Below are positions 1 through 11,583 of a DNA stretch of 64,000 bases, in pieces; the first letter of the stretch is position 1, and each line of letters starts with the position of its first letter. This DNA is from Auanema rhodensis (Eukaryota > Nematoda > Chromadorea > Rhabditida > Rhabditidae). The notes under the pieces were generated by a model. It did no database searches and was not told the origin of the DNA. It worked only from the letters and a program-made list of their open reading frames with translations. Location of the stretch: NCBI GenBank assembly GCA_964057225.1, contig OZ059894.1, positions 3,038,001-3,102,000 on the forward strand. Reading direction: 5' to 3'. A program made the position numbers and the translations under genes.

Positions 1-27
1 GCTGAAAAATGCACCGAGATATCAACT

Positions 28-49
28 GATATAAGTTCACACTTATATC
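28..49. other. Inverted repeat 1 of the unit (9-bp arms, 4-base loop), present in nearly every unit
   Basis: GATATAAGT and ACTTATATC are exact reverse complements separated by TCAC. The same structure recurs at sites 28-49 of most units. It places TATAAG on both strands. About 25 units carry T43A (CACATATATCC), for example those starting at 6319, 9829, 27028 and 60719, which breaks one pair of the stem. Three zone 1 units (703, 2107, 4564) carry GATAAATG, and two (5968, 8425) carry GTTTACAC. It could form a cruciform or act as a dimeric binding site, but no function is shown. Confidence 0.8.
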
Positions 50-160
50 CTCGATTTTCACCCTGAAGAATTAATTTTTTCGTTGAATAACATTGTCCAT
101 CGTCTTTGCCTTGAAAAAAAGAATCTAAAAACATCTACTTTTTGCTAAATTATTTTGAAA

Positions 161-172
161 TTTTTCGAAAAA
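161..172. other. TTTTTCGAAAAA palindrome inside an A/T-tract core
   Basis: A 12-base perfect palindrome centred on CG sits inside a longer near-palindrome, AAATTTTTCGAAAAAATTT, which has one extra A. It belongs to a series of A or T runs centred near sites 117, 128, 141, 154, 163, 170, 176 and 189. The spacing of the earlier runs, roughly one helical turn, is what intrinsically bent DNA shows. It is conserved in almost all units. Exceptions seen are TTTTCCGAAA in the unit at 17551, TTCGATAAAA in the unit at 2809, and TTTTTTGAAA in the units at 9829, 10882 and 11233. Confidence 0.7.
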
Positions 173-199
173 ATTTTTGTCAAAATGTTTTTGGAAGCA

Positions 200-227
200 A
201 TGTTGAGTGTACATGGAAACTCAACAT
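200..227. other. Inverted repeat 2 of the unit (9-bp arms, 10-base loop)
   Basis: ATGTTGAGT (200-208) pairs exactly with ACTCAACAT (219-227) around the loop GTACATGGAA. It lies in the least variable part of the unit (181-250). Arm changes are rare: C220T in the units at 18604, 19306, 20710, 24922 and 25624, which turns a G-C pair into G-T, and T201A in the unit at 2809. In RNA this would be a stable stem-loop. In DNA it could be a cruciform or a paired protein site. Confidence 0.8.
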
Positions 228-3200
228 ACACTAATGCATCATTTTTCAAACAATCATAACTAATTATTGTATTAAGCGTTTTTCAATGTAGTATAGTGCA
301 TTCGATGCGGATTTTTAAGCTGCGTCGATCTGTGTTATCCGATTTGCGCTAGCTGAAAAATGCACCGAGATATCAACTGATATAAGTTCACACTTATATC
401 CTCGATTTTCACCCTGAAGAATTAATTTTTTCGTTGAATAACATTGTCCATCGTCTTTGCTTTGAAGAAAGGAATCTAAAAACATCTACTTTTTGCTAAA
501 TTTTTCTGAAATTTTTCGAAAAAATTTTTGTCAAAATGTTTTTGGAAGCAATGTTGAGTGTACATGGAAACTCAACATACACTAATGCATCATTTTTCAA
601 ACGATCATAACTAATTTTTGTATTAAGCGTTTTTCAATGTAGTATAGTGCATTCGATGCGGATTTTCAAGCTGCGTCGATCTGTGTTATCAGATTTGCGC
701 TAGCTTAAAAATGCACCGATATATCAACTGATAAATGTTCACACTTATATCCTCGATTTTCACCCTGAAGAATTAATTTTTTCGATGAATAACATTGTCC
801 ATCGTCTTTGCCTTGAAAAAAGGAATCTAAAAACATCTACTTTTCGCTAAATTATTTTGAAATTTTTCGAAAAAATTTTTGTCAAAATGTTTTTGGAAGC
901 AATGTTGAGTGTACATGGAAACTCAACATACACTAATGCATCATTTTTCAAACAATCATAACTAATTATTGTATTAAGCGTTTTTCAATGTAGTATAGTG
1001 CATTCGATGCGGATTTTTAAGCTGCGTCGATCTGTGTTATCCGATTTGCGCTAGCTGAAAAATGCACCGAGATATCAACTGATATAAGTTCACACTTATA
1101 TCCTCGATTTTCACCCTGAAGAATTAATTTTTTCGTTGAATAACATTGTCCATCGTCTTTGCCTTGAAAAAAAGAATCTAAAAACATCTACTTTTTGCTA
1201 AATTATTTTGAAATTTTTCGAAAAAATTTTTGTCAAAATGTTTTTGGAAGCAATGTTGAGTGTACATGGAAACTCAACATACACTAATGCATCATTTTTC
1301 AAACGATCATAACTAATTTTTGTATTAAGCGTTTTTCAATGTAGTATAGTGCATTCGATGCGGATTTTCAAGCTGCGTCGATCTGTGTTATCAGATTTGC
1401 GCTAGCTTAAAAATGCACCGAGATATCAACTGATATAAGTTCACACTTATATCCTCGATTTTCACCCTGAAGAATTAATTTTTTCGTTGAATAACAATGT
1501 CCATCGTCTTTGCCTTGCAAAAAGAAATCTAAAAACATCTACTTTTTGCTAAATTATTTTGAAATTTTTCGAAAAAATTTTTGTCAAAATGTTTTTGGAA
1601 GCAATGTTGAGTGTACATGGAAACTCAACATACACTAATGCATCATTTTTCAAACGATCATAACTAATTTTTGTATAAAGCGTTTCCCAATGTAGTATAG
1701 TGCATTCGATGCGGATTTTTAAGCTGCATCGATCTGTGTTATCAGATTTGCGCTAGCTTAAAAATGCACCGAGATATCAACTGATATAAGTTCACACTTA
1801 TATCCTCGATTTTCACCCTGAAGAAATAATTTTTTCGTTGAATAACATTGTCCATCGTCTTTGCTTTGAAGAAAGGAATCTAAAAACATCTACTTTTTGC
1901 TAAATTTTTCTGAAATTTTTCGAAAAAATTTTTGTCAAAATGTTTTTGGAAGCAATGTTGAGTGTACATGGAAACTCAACATACACTAATGCATCATTTT
2001 TCAAACGATCATAACTAATTTTTGTATTAAGCGTTTTTCAATGTAGTATAGTGCATTCGATGCGGATTTTCAAGCTGCGTCGATCTGTGTTATCAGATTT
2101 GCGCTAGCTTAAAAATGCACCGATATATCAACTGATAAATGTTCACACTTATATCCTCGATTTTCACCCTGAAGAATTAATTTTTTCGATGAATAACATT
2201 GTCCATCGTCTTTGCCTTGAAAAAAGGAATCTAAAAACATCTACTTTTCGCTAAATTATTTTGAAATTTTTCGAAAAAATTTTTGTCAAAATGTTTTTGG
2301 AAGCAATGTTGAGTGTACATGGAAACTCAACATACACTAATGCATCATTTTTCAAACAATCATAACTAATTATTGTATTAAGCGTTTTTCAATGTAGTAT
2401 AGTGCATTCGATGCGGATTTTTAAGCTGCGTCGATCTGTGTTATCCGATTTGCGCTAGCTGAAAAATGCACCGAGATATCAACTGATATAAGTTCACACT
2501 TATATCCTCGATTTTCACCCTGAAGAATTAATTTTTTCGTTGAATAACATTGTCCATCGTCTTTGCCTTGAAAAAAAGAATCTAAAAACATCTACTTTTT
2601 GCTAAATTATTTTGAAATTTTTCGAAAAAATTTTTGTCAAAATGTTTTTGGAAGCAATGTTGAGTGTACATGGAAACTCAACATACACTAATGCATCATT
2701 TTTCAAACGATCATAACTAATTTTTGTATTAAGCGTTTTTCAATGTAGTATAGTGCATTCGATGCGGATTTTTAAGCTGCGTCGATCTGTGTTATCAGAT
2801 TTGCGCTAGCTTAAAAATGCACCGAGATATCAACTGATATAAGTTCACACTTATATCCTCGATTTTCACCCTGAAGAATTAATTTTTTCGTTGAATAACA
2901 TTGTCCATCGTCTTTGCCTTGAAAAAAGGAATCTAAAAACATCTACTTTTCGCTAAATTATCTTGAAATTTTTCGATAAAATTTTTGTCAAAATGTTTTT
3001 GGAAGCAAAGTTGAGTGTACATGGAAACTCAACATACACTAATGCATCATTTTTCAAACGATCATAACTAATTTTTGTATTAAGCGTTTTTCAATGTAGT
3101 ATAGTGCATTCGATGCGGATTTTTAAGCTGCGTCGATCTGTGTTATCAGATTTGCGCTAGCTTAAAAATGCACCGAGATATCAACTGATATAAGTTCACA

Positions 3201-5897
3201 CTTATATCCTCGATTTTCACCCTGAAGAATTAATTTTTTCGTTGAATAACATTGTCCATCGTCTTTGCCTTGAAAAAAGGAATCTAAAAACATCTACTTT
3301 TCGCTAAATTATCTTGAAATTTTTCGAAAAAATTTTTGTCAAAATGTTTTTGGAAGCAATGTTGAGTGTACATGGAAACTCAACATACACTAATGCATCA
3401 TTTTTCAAACGATCATAACTAATTTTTGTATTAAGCGTTTTTCAATGTAGTATAGTGCATTCGATGCGGATTTTTAAGCTGCGTCGATCTGTGTTATCAG
3501 ATTTGCGCTAGCTTAAAAATGCACCGAGATATCAACTGATATAAGTTCACACTTATATCCTCGATTTTCACCCTGAAGAATTAATTTTTTCGTTGAATAA
3601 CATTGTCCATCGTCTTTGCCTTGAAAAAAGGAATCTAAAAACATCTACTTTTCGCTAAATTATTTTGAAATTTTTCGAAAAAATTTTTGTCAAAATGTTT
3701 TTGGAAGCAATGTTGAGTGTACATGGAAACTCAACATACACTAATGCATCATTTTTCAAACGATCATAACTAATTTTTGTATTAAGCGTTTTTCAATGTA
3801 GTATAGTGCATTGGATGCGGATTTTCAAGCTGCGTCGATCTGTGTTATCAGATTTGCGCTAGCTTAAAAATGCATCGATATATCAACTGATATAAGTTCA
3901 CACTTATATCCTCGATTTTCACCCTGAAGAATTAATTTTTTCGTTGAATAACATTGTCCATCGTCTTTGCTCTGAAAAAAGGAATCTAAAAACATCTACT
4001 TTTCGCTAAATTATTTTGAAATTTTTCGAAAAAATTTTTGTCAAAATGTTTTTGGAAGCAATGTTGAGTGTACATGGAAACTCAACATACACTAATGCAT
4101 CATTTTTCAAACAATCAAAACTAATTATTGTATTAAGCGTTTTTCAATGTAGTATAGTGCATTCGATGCGGATTTTTAAGCTGCGTCGATCTGTGTTATC
4201 CGATTTGCGCTAGCTGAAAAATGCACCGAGATATCAACTGATATAAGTTCACACTTATATCCTCGATTTTCACCCTGAAGAATTAATTTTTTCGTTGAAT
4301 AACATTGTCCATCGTCTTTGCCTTGAAAAAAAGAATCTAAAAACATCTACTTTTTGCTAAATTATTTTGAAATTTTTCGAAAAAATTTTTGTCAAAATGT
4401 TTTTGGAAGCAATGTTGAGTGTACATGGAAACTCAACATACACTAATGCATCATTTTTCAAACGATCATAACTAATTTTTGTATTAAGCGTTTTTCAATG
4501 TAGTATAGTGCATTCGATGCGGATTTTCAAGCTGCGTCGATCTGTGTTATCAGATTTGCGCTAGCTTAAAAATGCACCGATATATCAACTGATAAATGTT
4601 CACACTTATATCCTCGATTTTCACCCTGAAGAATTAATTTTTTCGATGAATAACATTGTCCATCGTCTTTGCCTTGAAAAAAAGAATCTAAAAACATCTA
4701 CTTTTTGCTAAATTATTTTGAAATTTTTCGAAAAAATTTTTGTCAAAATGTTTTTGGAAGCAATGTTGAGTGTACATGGAAACTCAACATACACTAATGC
4801 ATCATTTTTCAAACAATCATAACTAATTATTGTATTAAGCGTTTTTCAATGTAGTATAGTGCATTCGATGCGGATTTTTAAGCTGCGTCGATCTGTGTTA
4901 TCCGATTTGCGCTAGCTGAAAAATGCACCGAGATATCAACTGATATAAGTTCACACTTATATCCTCGATTTTCACCCTGAAGAATTAATTTTTTCGTTGA
5001 ATAACATTGTCCATCGTCTTTGCCTTGAAAAAAAGAATCTAAAAACATCTACTTTTTGCTAAATTATTTTGAAATTTTTCGAAAAAATTTTTGTCAAAAT
5101 GTTTTTGGAAGCAATGTTGAGTGTACATGGAAACTCAACATACACTAATGCATCATTTTTCAAACGATCATAACTAATTTTTGTATTAAGCGTTTTTCAA
5201 TGTAGTATAGTGCATTCGATGCGGATTTTCAAGCTGCGTCGATCTGTGTTATCAGATTTGCGCTAGCTTAAAAATGCACCGAGATATCAACTGATATAAG
5301 TTCACACTTATATCCTCGATTTTCACCCTGAAGAATTAATTTTTTCGTTGAATAACAATGTCCATCGTCTTTGCCTTGCAAAAAGAAATCTAAAAACATC
5401 TACTTTTTGCTAAATTATTTTGAAATTTTTCGAAAAAATTTTTGTCAAAATGTTTTTGGAAGCAATGTTGAGTGTACATGGAAACTCAACATACACTAAT
5501 GCATCATTTTTCAAACGATCATAACTAATTTTTGTATAAAGCGTTTTTCAATGTAGTATAGTGCATTCGATGCGGATTTTCAAGCTGCGTCGATCTGTGT
5601 TATCAGATTTGCGCTAGCTTAAAAATGCACCGAGATATCAACTGATATAAGTTCACACTTATATCCTCGATTTTCACCCTGAAGAATTAATTTTTTCGTT
5701 GAATAACATTGTCCATCGTCTTTGCCTTGAAAAAAGGAATCTAAAAACATCTACTTTTCGCTAAATTATTTTGAAATTTTTCGAAAAAATTTTTGTCAAA
5801 ATGTTTTTGGAAGCAATGTTGAGTGTACATGGAAACTCAACATACACTAATGCATCATTTTTCAAACGATCATAACTAATTTTTGTATTAAGCGTTT

Positions 5898-8800
5898 CTC
5901 AATGTAGTATAGTGCATTCGATGCGGATTTTCAAGCTGCGTCGATCTGTGTTATCAGATTTGCGCTAGCTTAAAAATGCACCGAGATATCAACTGATATA
6001 AGTTTACACTTATATCCTCGATTTTCACCCCGAAGAATTAATTTTTTCGTTGAATAACATTGTCCATCGTCTTTGCCTTGAAAAAAGAAATCTAAAAACA
6101 TCTACTTTTCGCTAAATTATTTTGAAATTTTTCGAAAAAATTTTTGTCAAAATGTTTTTGGAAGCAATGTTGAGTGTACATGGAAACTCAACATACACTA
6201 ATGCATCATTTTTCAAACGATCATAACTAATTTTTGTATTAAGCGTTTTTCAATGTAGTATAGTGCATTCGATGCGGATTTTTAAGCTGCGTCGATCTGT
6301 GTTATCAGATTTGCGCTAGCTTAAAAATGCACCGAGATATCAACTGATATAAGTTCACACATATATCCTCGATTTTCACCCTGAAGAATTAATTTTTTCG
6401 ATGAATAACATTGTCCAACGTCTTTGCCTTGAAAAAAGGAATCTAAAAACATCTACTTTTCGCTAAATTATTTTGAAATTTTTCGAAAAAATTTTTGTCA
6501 AAATGTTTTTGGAAGCAATGTTGAGTGTACATGGAAACTCAACATACACTAATGCATCATTTTTCAAACGATCATAACTAATTTTTGTATTAAGCGTTTT
6601 TCAATGTAGTATAGTGCATTCGATGCGGATTTTCGAGCTGCGTCGATCTGTGTTATCAGATTTGCGCTAGCTTAAAAATGCACCGAGATATCAACTGATA
6701 TAAGTTCACACTTATATCCTCGATTTTCACCCTGAAGAATTAATTTTTTCGTTGAATAACATTGTCCATCGTCTTTGCCTTGAAAAAAAGAATCTAAAAA
6801 CATCTACTTTTTGCTAAATTATTTTGAAATTTTTCGAAAAAATTTTTGTCAAAATGTTTTTGGAAGCAATGTTGAGTGTACATGGAAACTCAACATACAC
6901 TAATGCATCATTTTTCAAACGATCATAACTAATTTTTGTATAAAGCGTTTTTCAATGTAGTATAGTGCATTCGATGCGGATTTTCAAGCTGCGTCGATCT
7001 GTGTTATCAGATTTGCGCTAGCTTAAAAATGCACCGAGATATCAACTGATATAAGTTCACACTTATATCCTCGATTTTCACCCTGAAGAATTAATTTTTT
7101 CGTTGAATAACATTGTCCATCGTCTTTGCCTTGAAATAAGGAATCTAAAAACATCTACTTTTCGCTAAATTATTTTGAAATTTTTCGAAAAAATTTTTGT
7201 CAAAATGTTTTTGGAAGCAATGTTGAGTGTACATGGAAACTCAACATACACTAATGCATCATTTTTCAAACGATCATAACTAATTTTTGTATTAAGCGTT
7301 TTTCAATGTAGTATAGTGCATTCGATGCGGATTTTTAAGCTGCGTCGATCTGTGTTATCAGATTTGCGCTAGCTTAAAAATGCACCGAGATATCAACTGA
7401 TATAAGTTCACACATATATCCTCGATTTTCACCCTGAAGAATTAATTTTTTCGATGAATAACATTGTCCAACGTCTTTGCCTTGAAAAAAGGAATCTAAA
7501 AACATCTACTTTTCGCTAAATTATTTTGAAATTTTTCGAAAAAATTTTTGTCAAAATGTTTTTGGAAGCAATGTTGAGTGTACATGGAAACTCAACATAC
7601 ACTAATGCATCATTTTTCAAACGATCATAACTAATTTTTGTATTAAGCGTTTTTCAATGTAGTATAGTGCATTCGATGCGGATTTTCGAGCTGCGTCGAT
7701 CTGTGTTATCAGATTTGCGCTAGCTTAAAAATGCACCGAGATATCAACTGATATAAGTTCACACTTATATCCTCGATTTTCACCCTGAAGAATTAATTTT
7801 TTCGTTGAATAACATTGTCCATCGTCTTTGCCTTGAAAAAAAGAATCTAAAAACATCTACTTTTTGCTAAATTATTTTGAAATTTTTCGAAAAAATTTTT
7901 GTCAAAATGTTTTTGGAAGCAATGTTGAGTGTACATGGAAACTCAACATACACTAATGCATCATTTTTCAAACGATCATAACTAATTTTTGTATAAAGCG
8001 TTTTTCAATGTAGTATAGTGCATTCGATGCGGATTTTCAAGCTGCGTCGATCTGTGTTATCAGATTTGCGCTAGCTTAAAAATGCACCGAGATATCAACT
8101 GATATAAGTTCACACTTATATCCTCGATTTTCACCCTGAAGAATTAATTTTTTCGTTGAATAACATTGTCCATCGTCTTTGCCTTGAAATAAGGAATCTA
8201 AAAACATCTACTTTTCGCTAAATTATTTTGAAATTTTTCGAAAAAATTTTTGTCAAAATGTTTTTGGAAGCAATGTTGAGTGTACATGGAAACTCAACAT
8301 ACACTAATGCATCATTTTTCAAACGATCATAACTAATTTTTGTATTAAGCGTTTCTCAATGTAGTATAGTGCATTCGATGCGGATTTTCAAGCTGCGTCG
8401 ATCTGTGTTATCAGATTTGCGCTAGCTTAAAAATGCACCGAGATATCAACTGATATAAGTTTACACTTATATCCTCGATTTTCACCCCGAAGAATTAATT
8501 TTTTCGTTGAATAACATTGTCCATCGTCTTTGCCTTGAAAAAAGAAATCTAAAAACATCTACTTTTCGCTAAATTATTTTGAAATTTTTCGAAAAAATTT
8601 TTGTCAAAATGTTTTTGGAAGCAATGTTGAGTGTACATGGAAACTCAACATACACTAATGCATCATTTTTCAAACGATCATAACTAATTTTTGTATTAAG
8701 CGTTTTTCAATGTAGTATAGTGCATTCGATGCGGATTTTTAAGCTGCGTCGATCTGTGTTATCAGATTTGCGCTAGCTTAAAAATGCACCGAGATATCAA

Positions 8801-9126
8801 CTGATATAAGTTCACACATATATCCTCGATTTTCACCCTGAAGAATTAATTTTTTCGATGAATAACATTGTCCAACGTCTTTGCCTTGAAAAAAGGAATC
8901 TAAAAACATCTACTTTTCGCTAAATTATTTTGAAATTTTTCGAAAAAATTTTTGTCAAAATGTTTTTGGAAGCAATGTTGAGTGTACATGGAAACTCAAC
9001 ATACACTAATGCATCATTTTTCAAACGATCATAACTAATTTTTGTATTAAGCGTTTTTCAATGTAGTATAGTGCATTCGATGCGGATTTTCGAGCTGCGT
9101 CGATCTGTGTTATCAGATTTGCGCTA
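5898..9126 (+). repeat. Nested 3-unit and 7-unit duplications in zone 1
   Basis: GTCCAACG marks the units at 6319, 7372 and 8776. The first two are 1053 bp apart (3 units) and share the following unit with TATAAAGCG and then the GAAATAAGG unit, so a 3-unit block was duplicated. The block TTTCTCAATG, then GTTTACAC with CACCCCGAAG, then GTCCAACG occurs in units m17-m19 (5617-6669) and again in m24-m26 (8074-9126), 2457 bp or 7 units apart. The two events overlap, so one happened inside the product of the other. Confidence 0.8.
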
Positions 9127-9477
9127 GCTTAAAAATGCACCGAGATATCAACTGATATAAGTTCACACTTATATCCTCGATTTTCACCCTGAAGAATTAA
9201 TTTTTTCGATGAATAACATTGTCCATCGTCTTTGCCTTGAAAAAAGGAATCTAAAAACATCTACTTTTCGCTAAATTATTTTGAAATTTTTCGAAAAAAT
9301 TTTTGTCAAAATGTTTTTGGAAGCAATGTTGAGTGTACATGGAAACTCAACATACACTAATGCATCATTTTTCAAACAATCATAACTAATTTTTGTATTA
9401 AGCGTTTTTCAATGTAGTATAGTGCATTCGATGCGGATTTTTAAGCTGCGTCGATCTGTGTTATCCGATTTGCGCTA

Positions 9478-11583
9478 GCTGAAAAATGCACCGAGATATC
9501 AACTGATATAAGTTCACACTTATATCCTCGATTTTCACCCTGAAGAATTAATTTTTTCGTTGAATAACATTGTCCATCGTCTTTGCCTTGAAAAAAAGAA
9601 TCTAAAAACATCTACTTTTTGCTAAATTATTTTGAAATTTTTCGAAAAAATTTTTGTCAAAATGTTTTTGGAAGCAATGTTGAGTGTACATGGAAACTCA
9701 ACATACACTAATGCATCATTTTTCAAACGATCATAACTAATTTTTGTATTGAGCGTTTTTCAATGTAGTATAGTGCATTCGATGCGGATTTTTAAGCTGC
9801 GTCGAGCTGTGTTATCAGATTTGCGCTAGCTTAAAAATGCACCGAGATATCAACTGATATAAGTTCACACATATATCCTCGATTTTCACCCTGAAGAATT
9901 AATTTTTTCGTTGAATAACATTGTCCATCGTCTTTGCCTTGAAAAAAGGAATCTAAAAACATCTACTTTTCGCTAAATTATCTTGAAATTTTTTGAAAAA
10001 ATTTTTGTCAAAATGTTTTTGGAAGCAATGTTGAGTGTACATGGAAACTCAACATACACTAATGCATCATTTTTCAAACGATCATAACTAATTTTTGTAT
10101 TAAGCGTTTCTCAATGTAGTATAGTGCATTCGATGCGAATTTTTAAGCTGCGTCGATCTGTGTTATCAGATTTGCGCTAGCTTAAAAATGCACCGAGATA
10201 TCAACTGATATAAGTTCACACTTATATCCTCGATTTTCACCCTGAAGAATTAATTTTTTCGTTGAATAACATTGTCCATCGTCTTTGCCTTGAAAAAAAG
10301 AATCTAAAAACATCTACTTTTTGCTAAATTATTTTGAAATTTTTCGAAAAAATTTTTGTCAAAATGTTTTTGGAAGCAATGTTGAGTGTACATGGAAACT
10401 CAACATACACTAATGCATCATTTTTCAAACAATCATAACTAATTTTTGTATTAAGCGTTTTTCAATGTAGTATAGTGCATTCGATGCGGATTTTTAAGCT
10501 GCGTCGATCTGTGTTATCCGATTTGCGCTAGCTGAAAAATGCACCGAGATATCAACTGATATAAGTTCACACTTATATCCTCGATTTTCACCCTGAAGAA
10601 TTAATTTTTTCGTTGAATAACATTGTCCATCGTCTTTGCCTTGAAAAAAAGAATCTAAAAACATCTACTTTTTGCTAAATTATTTTGAAATTTTTCGAAA
10701 AAATTTTTGTCAAAATGTTTTTGGAAGCAATGTTGAGTGTACATGGAAACTCAACATACACTAATGCATCATTTTTCAAACGATCATAACTAATTTTTGT
10801 ATTGAGCGTTTTTCAATGTAGTATAGTGCATTCGATGCGGATTTTTAAGCTGCGTCGAGCTGTGTTATCAGATTTGCGCTAGCTTAAAAATGCACCGAGA
10901 TATCAACTGATATAAGTTCACACATATATCCTCGATTTTCACCCTGAAGAATTAATTTTTTCGTTGAATAACATTGTCCATCGTCTTTGCCTTGAAAAAA
11001 GGAATCTAAAAACATCTACTTTTCGCTAAATTATCTTGAAATTTTTTGAAAAAATTTTTGTCAAAATGTTTTTGGAAGCAATGTTGAGTGTACATGGAAA
11101 CTCAACATACACTAATGCATCATTTTTCAAACGATCATAACTAATTTTTGTATTAAGCGTTTCTCAATGTAGTATAGTGCATTCGATGCGAATTTTTAAG
11201 CTGCGTCGATCTGTGTTATCAGATTTGCGCTAGCTTAAAAATGCACCGAGATATCAACTGATATAAGTTCACACATATATCCTCGATTTTCACCCTGAAG
11301 AATTAATTTTTTCGTTGAATAACATTGTCCATCGTCTTTGCCTTGAAAAAAGGAATCTAAAAACATCTACTTTTCGCTAAATTATCTTGAAATTTTTTGA
11401 AAAAATTTTTGTCAAAATGTTTTTGGAAGCAATGTTGAGTGTACATGGAAACTCAACATACACTAATGCATCATTTTTCAAACGATCATAACTAATTTTT
11501 GTATTAAGCGTTTCTCAATGTAGTATAGTGCATTCGATGCGAATTTTTAAGCTGCGTCGATCTGTGTTATCAGATTTGCGCTA
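9478..11583 (+). repeat. 3-unit duplication followed by a single-unit duplication
   Basis: Units m28-m29 (9478-10179) recur as m31-m32 (10531-11232), 1053 bp apart. m29 has a distinctive combination: A43, TATCTTG, TTTTTTGAAA, TTTCTCAATG and GCGAATTTTT. This combination is seen at 9829, 10882 and again immediately at 11233. The 10882 and 11233 units read as identical neighbours, so a one-unit duplication followed the 3-unit one. Confidence 0.85.

Larger units (their letters stand above)
1..351 (+). repeat. Reference satellite unit (m1) used for site numbering
   Basis: First complete unit, used here to number sites. In order it holds: an AT-rich inverted repeat (28-49); an A/T-tract region (71-191) with runs of 4-7 A or T and a TTTTTCGAAAAA palindrome; a second inverted repeat (200-227); a nearly invariant stretch (181-250); and a relatively G+C-rich tail (about 297-351) with two TCGAT copies, ending in the GCTAGC boundary. 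Diagnostic states here are G4, T43, T83, GAAAAAAAGAA at 113-123, T143, G179, A252, A266, A274, T316, T329 and C340. A266 is a rare zone 1 variant, so this is a numbering reference and not the consensus. There is no convincing internal half-unit repeat, although 351 bp is close to two nucleosome spacings. Confidence 0.95.
1..9477 (+). repeat. Zone 1: heterogeneous units m1-m27
   Basis: This zone has the greatest unit diversity. All units have A274 (or the TATAAAGCG form) and T329; neither G274 nor G329 occurs. Private variants include A266 (TAATTATTG) in the units at 1, 703, 2107, 3862 and 4564; GATATATC with GATAAATG at 703, 2107 and 4564; the TTGCAAAAAGAAATC form at 1405 and 5266; GTCCAACG at 6319, 7372 and 8776; and GAAATAAGG at 7021 and 8074. 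The spread of private changes suggests an older or less often homogenised part of the array, or one nearer an array edge. That age reading is inference. Confidence 0.75.

Noticed and set aside
78-94. CENP-B box-like sequence TTTCGTTGAATAACATT in each unit
   Set aside because: The first eight bases fit the known box, but the essential CGGG part is absent (about 10 of 17 positions, 5 of 9 core positions), and many units have A83, which weakens it further. A chance match in an AT-rich repeat is likely.
9-263. Possible internal half-repeat, sites 9-37 against 234-263
   Set aside because: Both begin ATGCA and contain a similar CAA...GAT.ATAA series, but the match is weak, gapped and within what AT-rich sequence gives by chance. 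The rest of the two halves does not align.
4016-4213. Open frame of 65 codons on the plus strand, starting at TTG
   Set aside because: It lies wholly inside one satellite unit. It is open only because T257A at 4118 (ATCAAAACTA for ATCATAACTA) removes a TAA present in the other units. It has no ATG start and is not conserved in neighbouring units.
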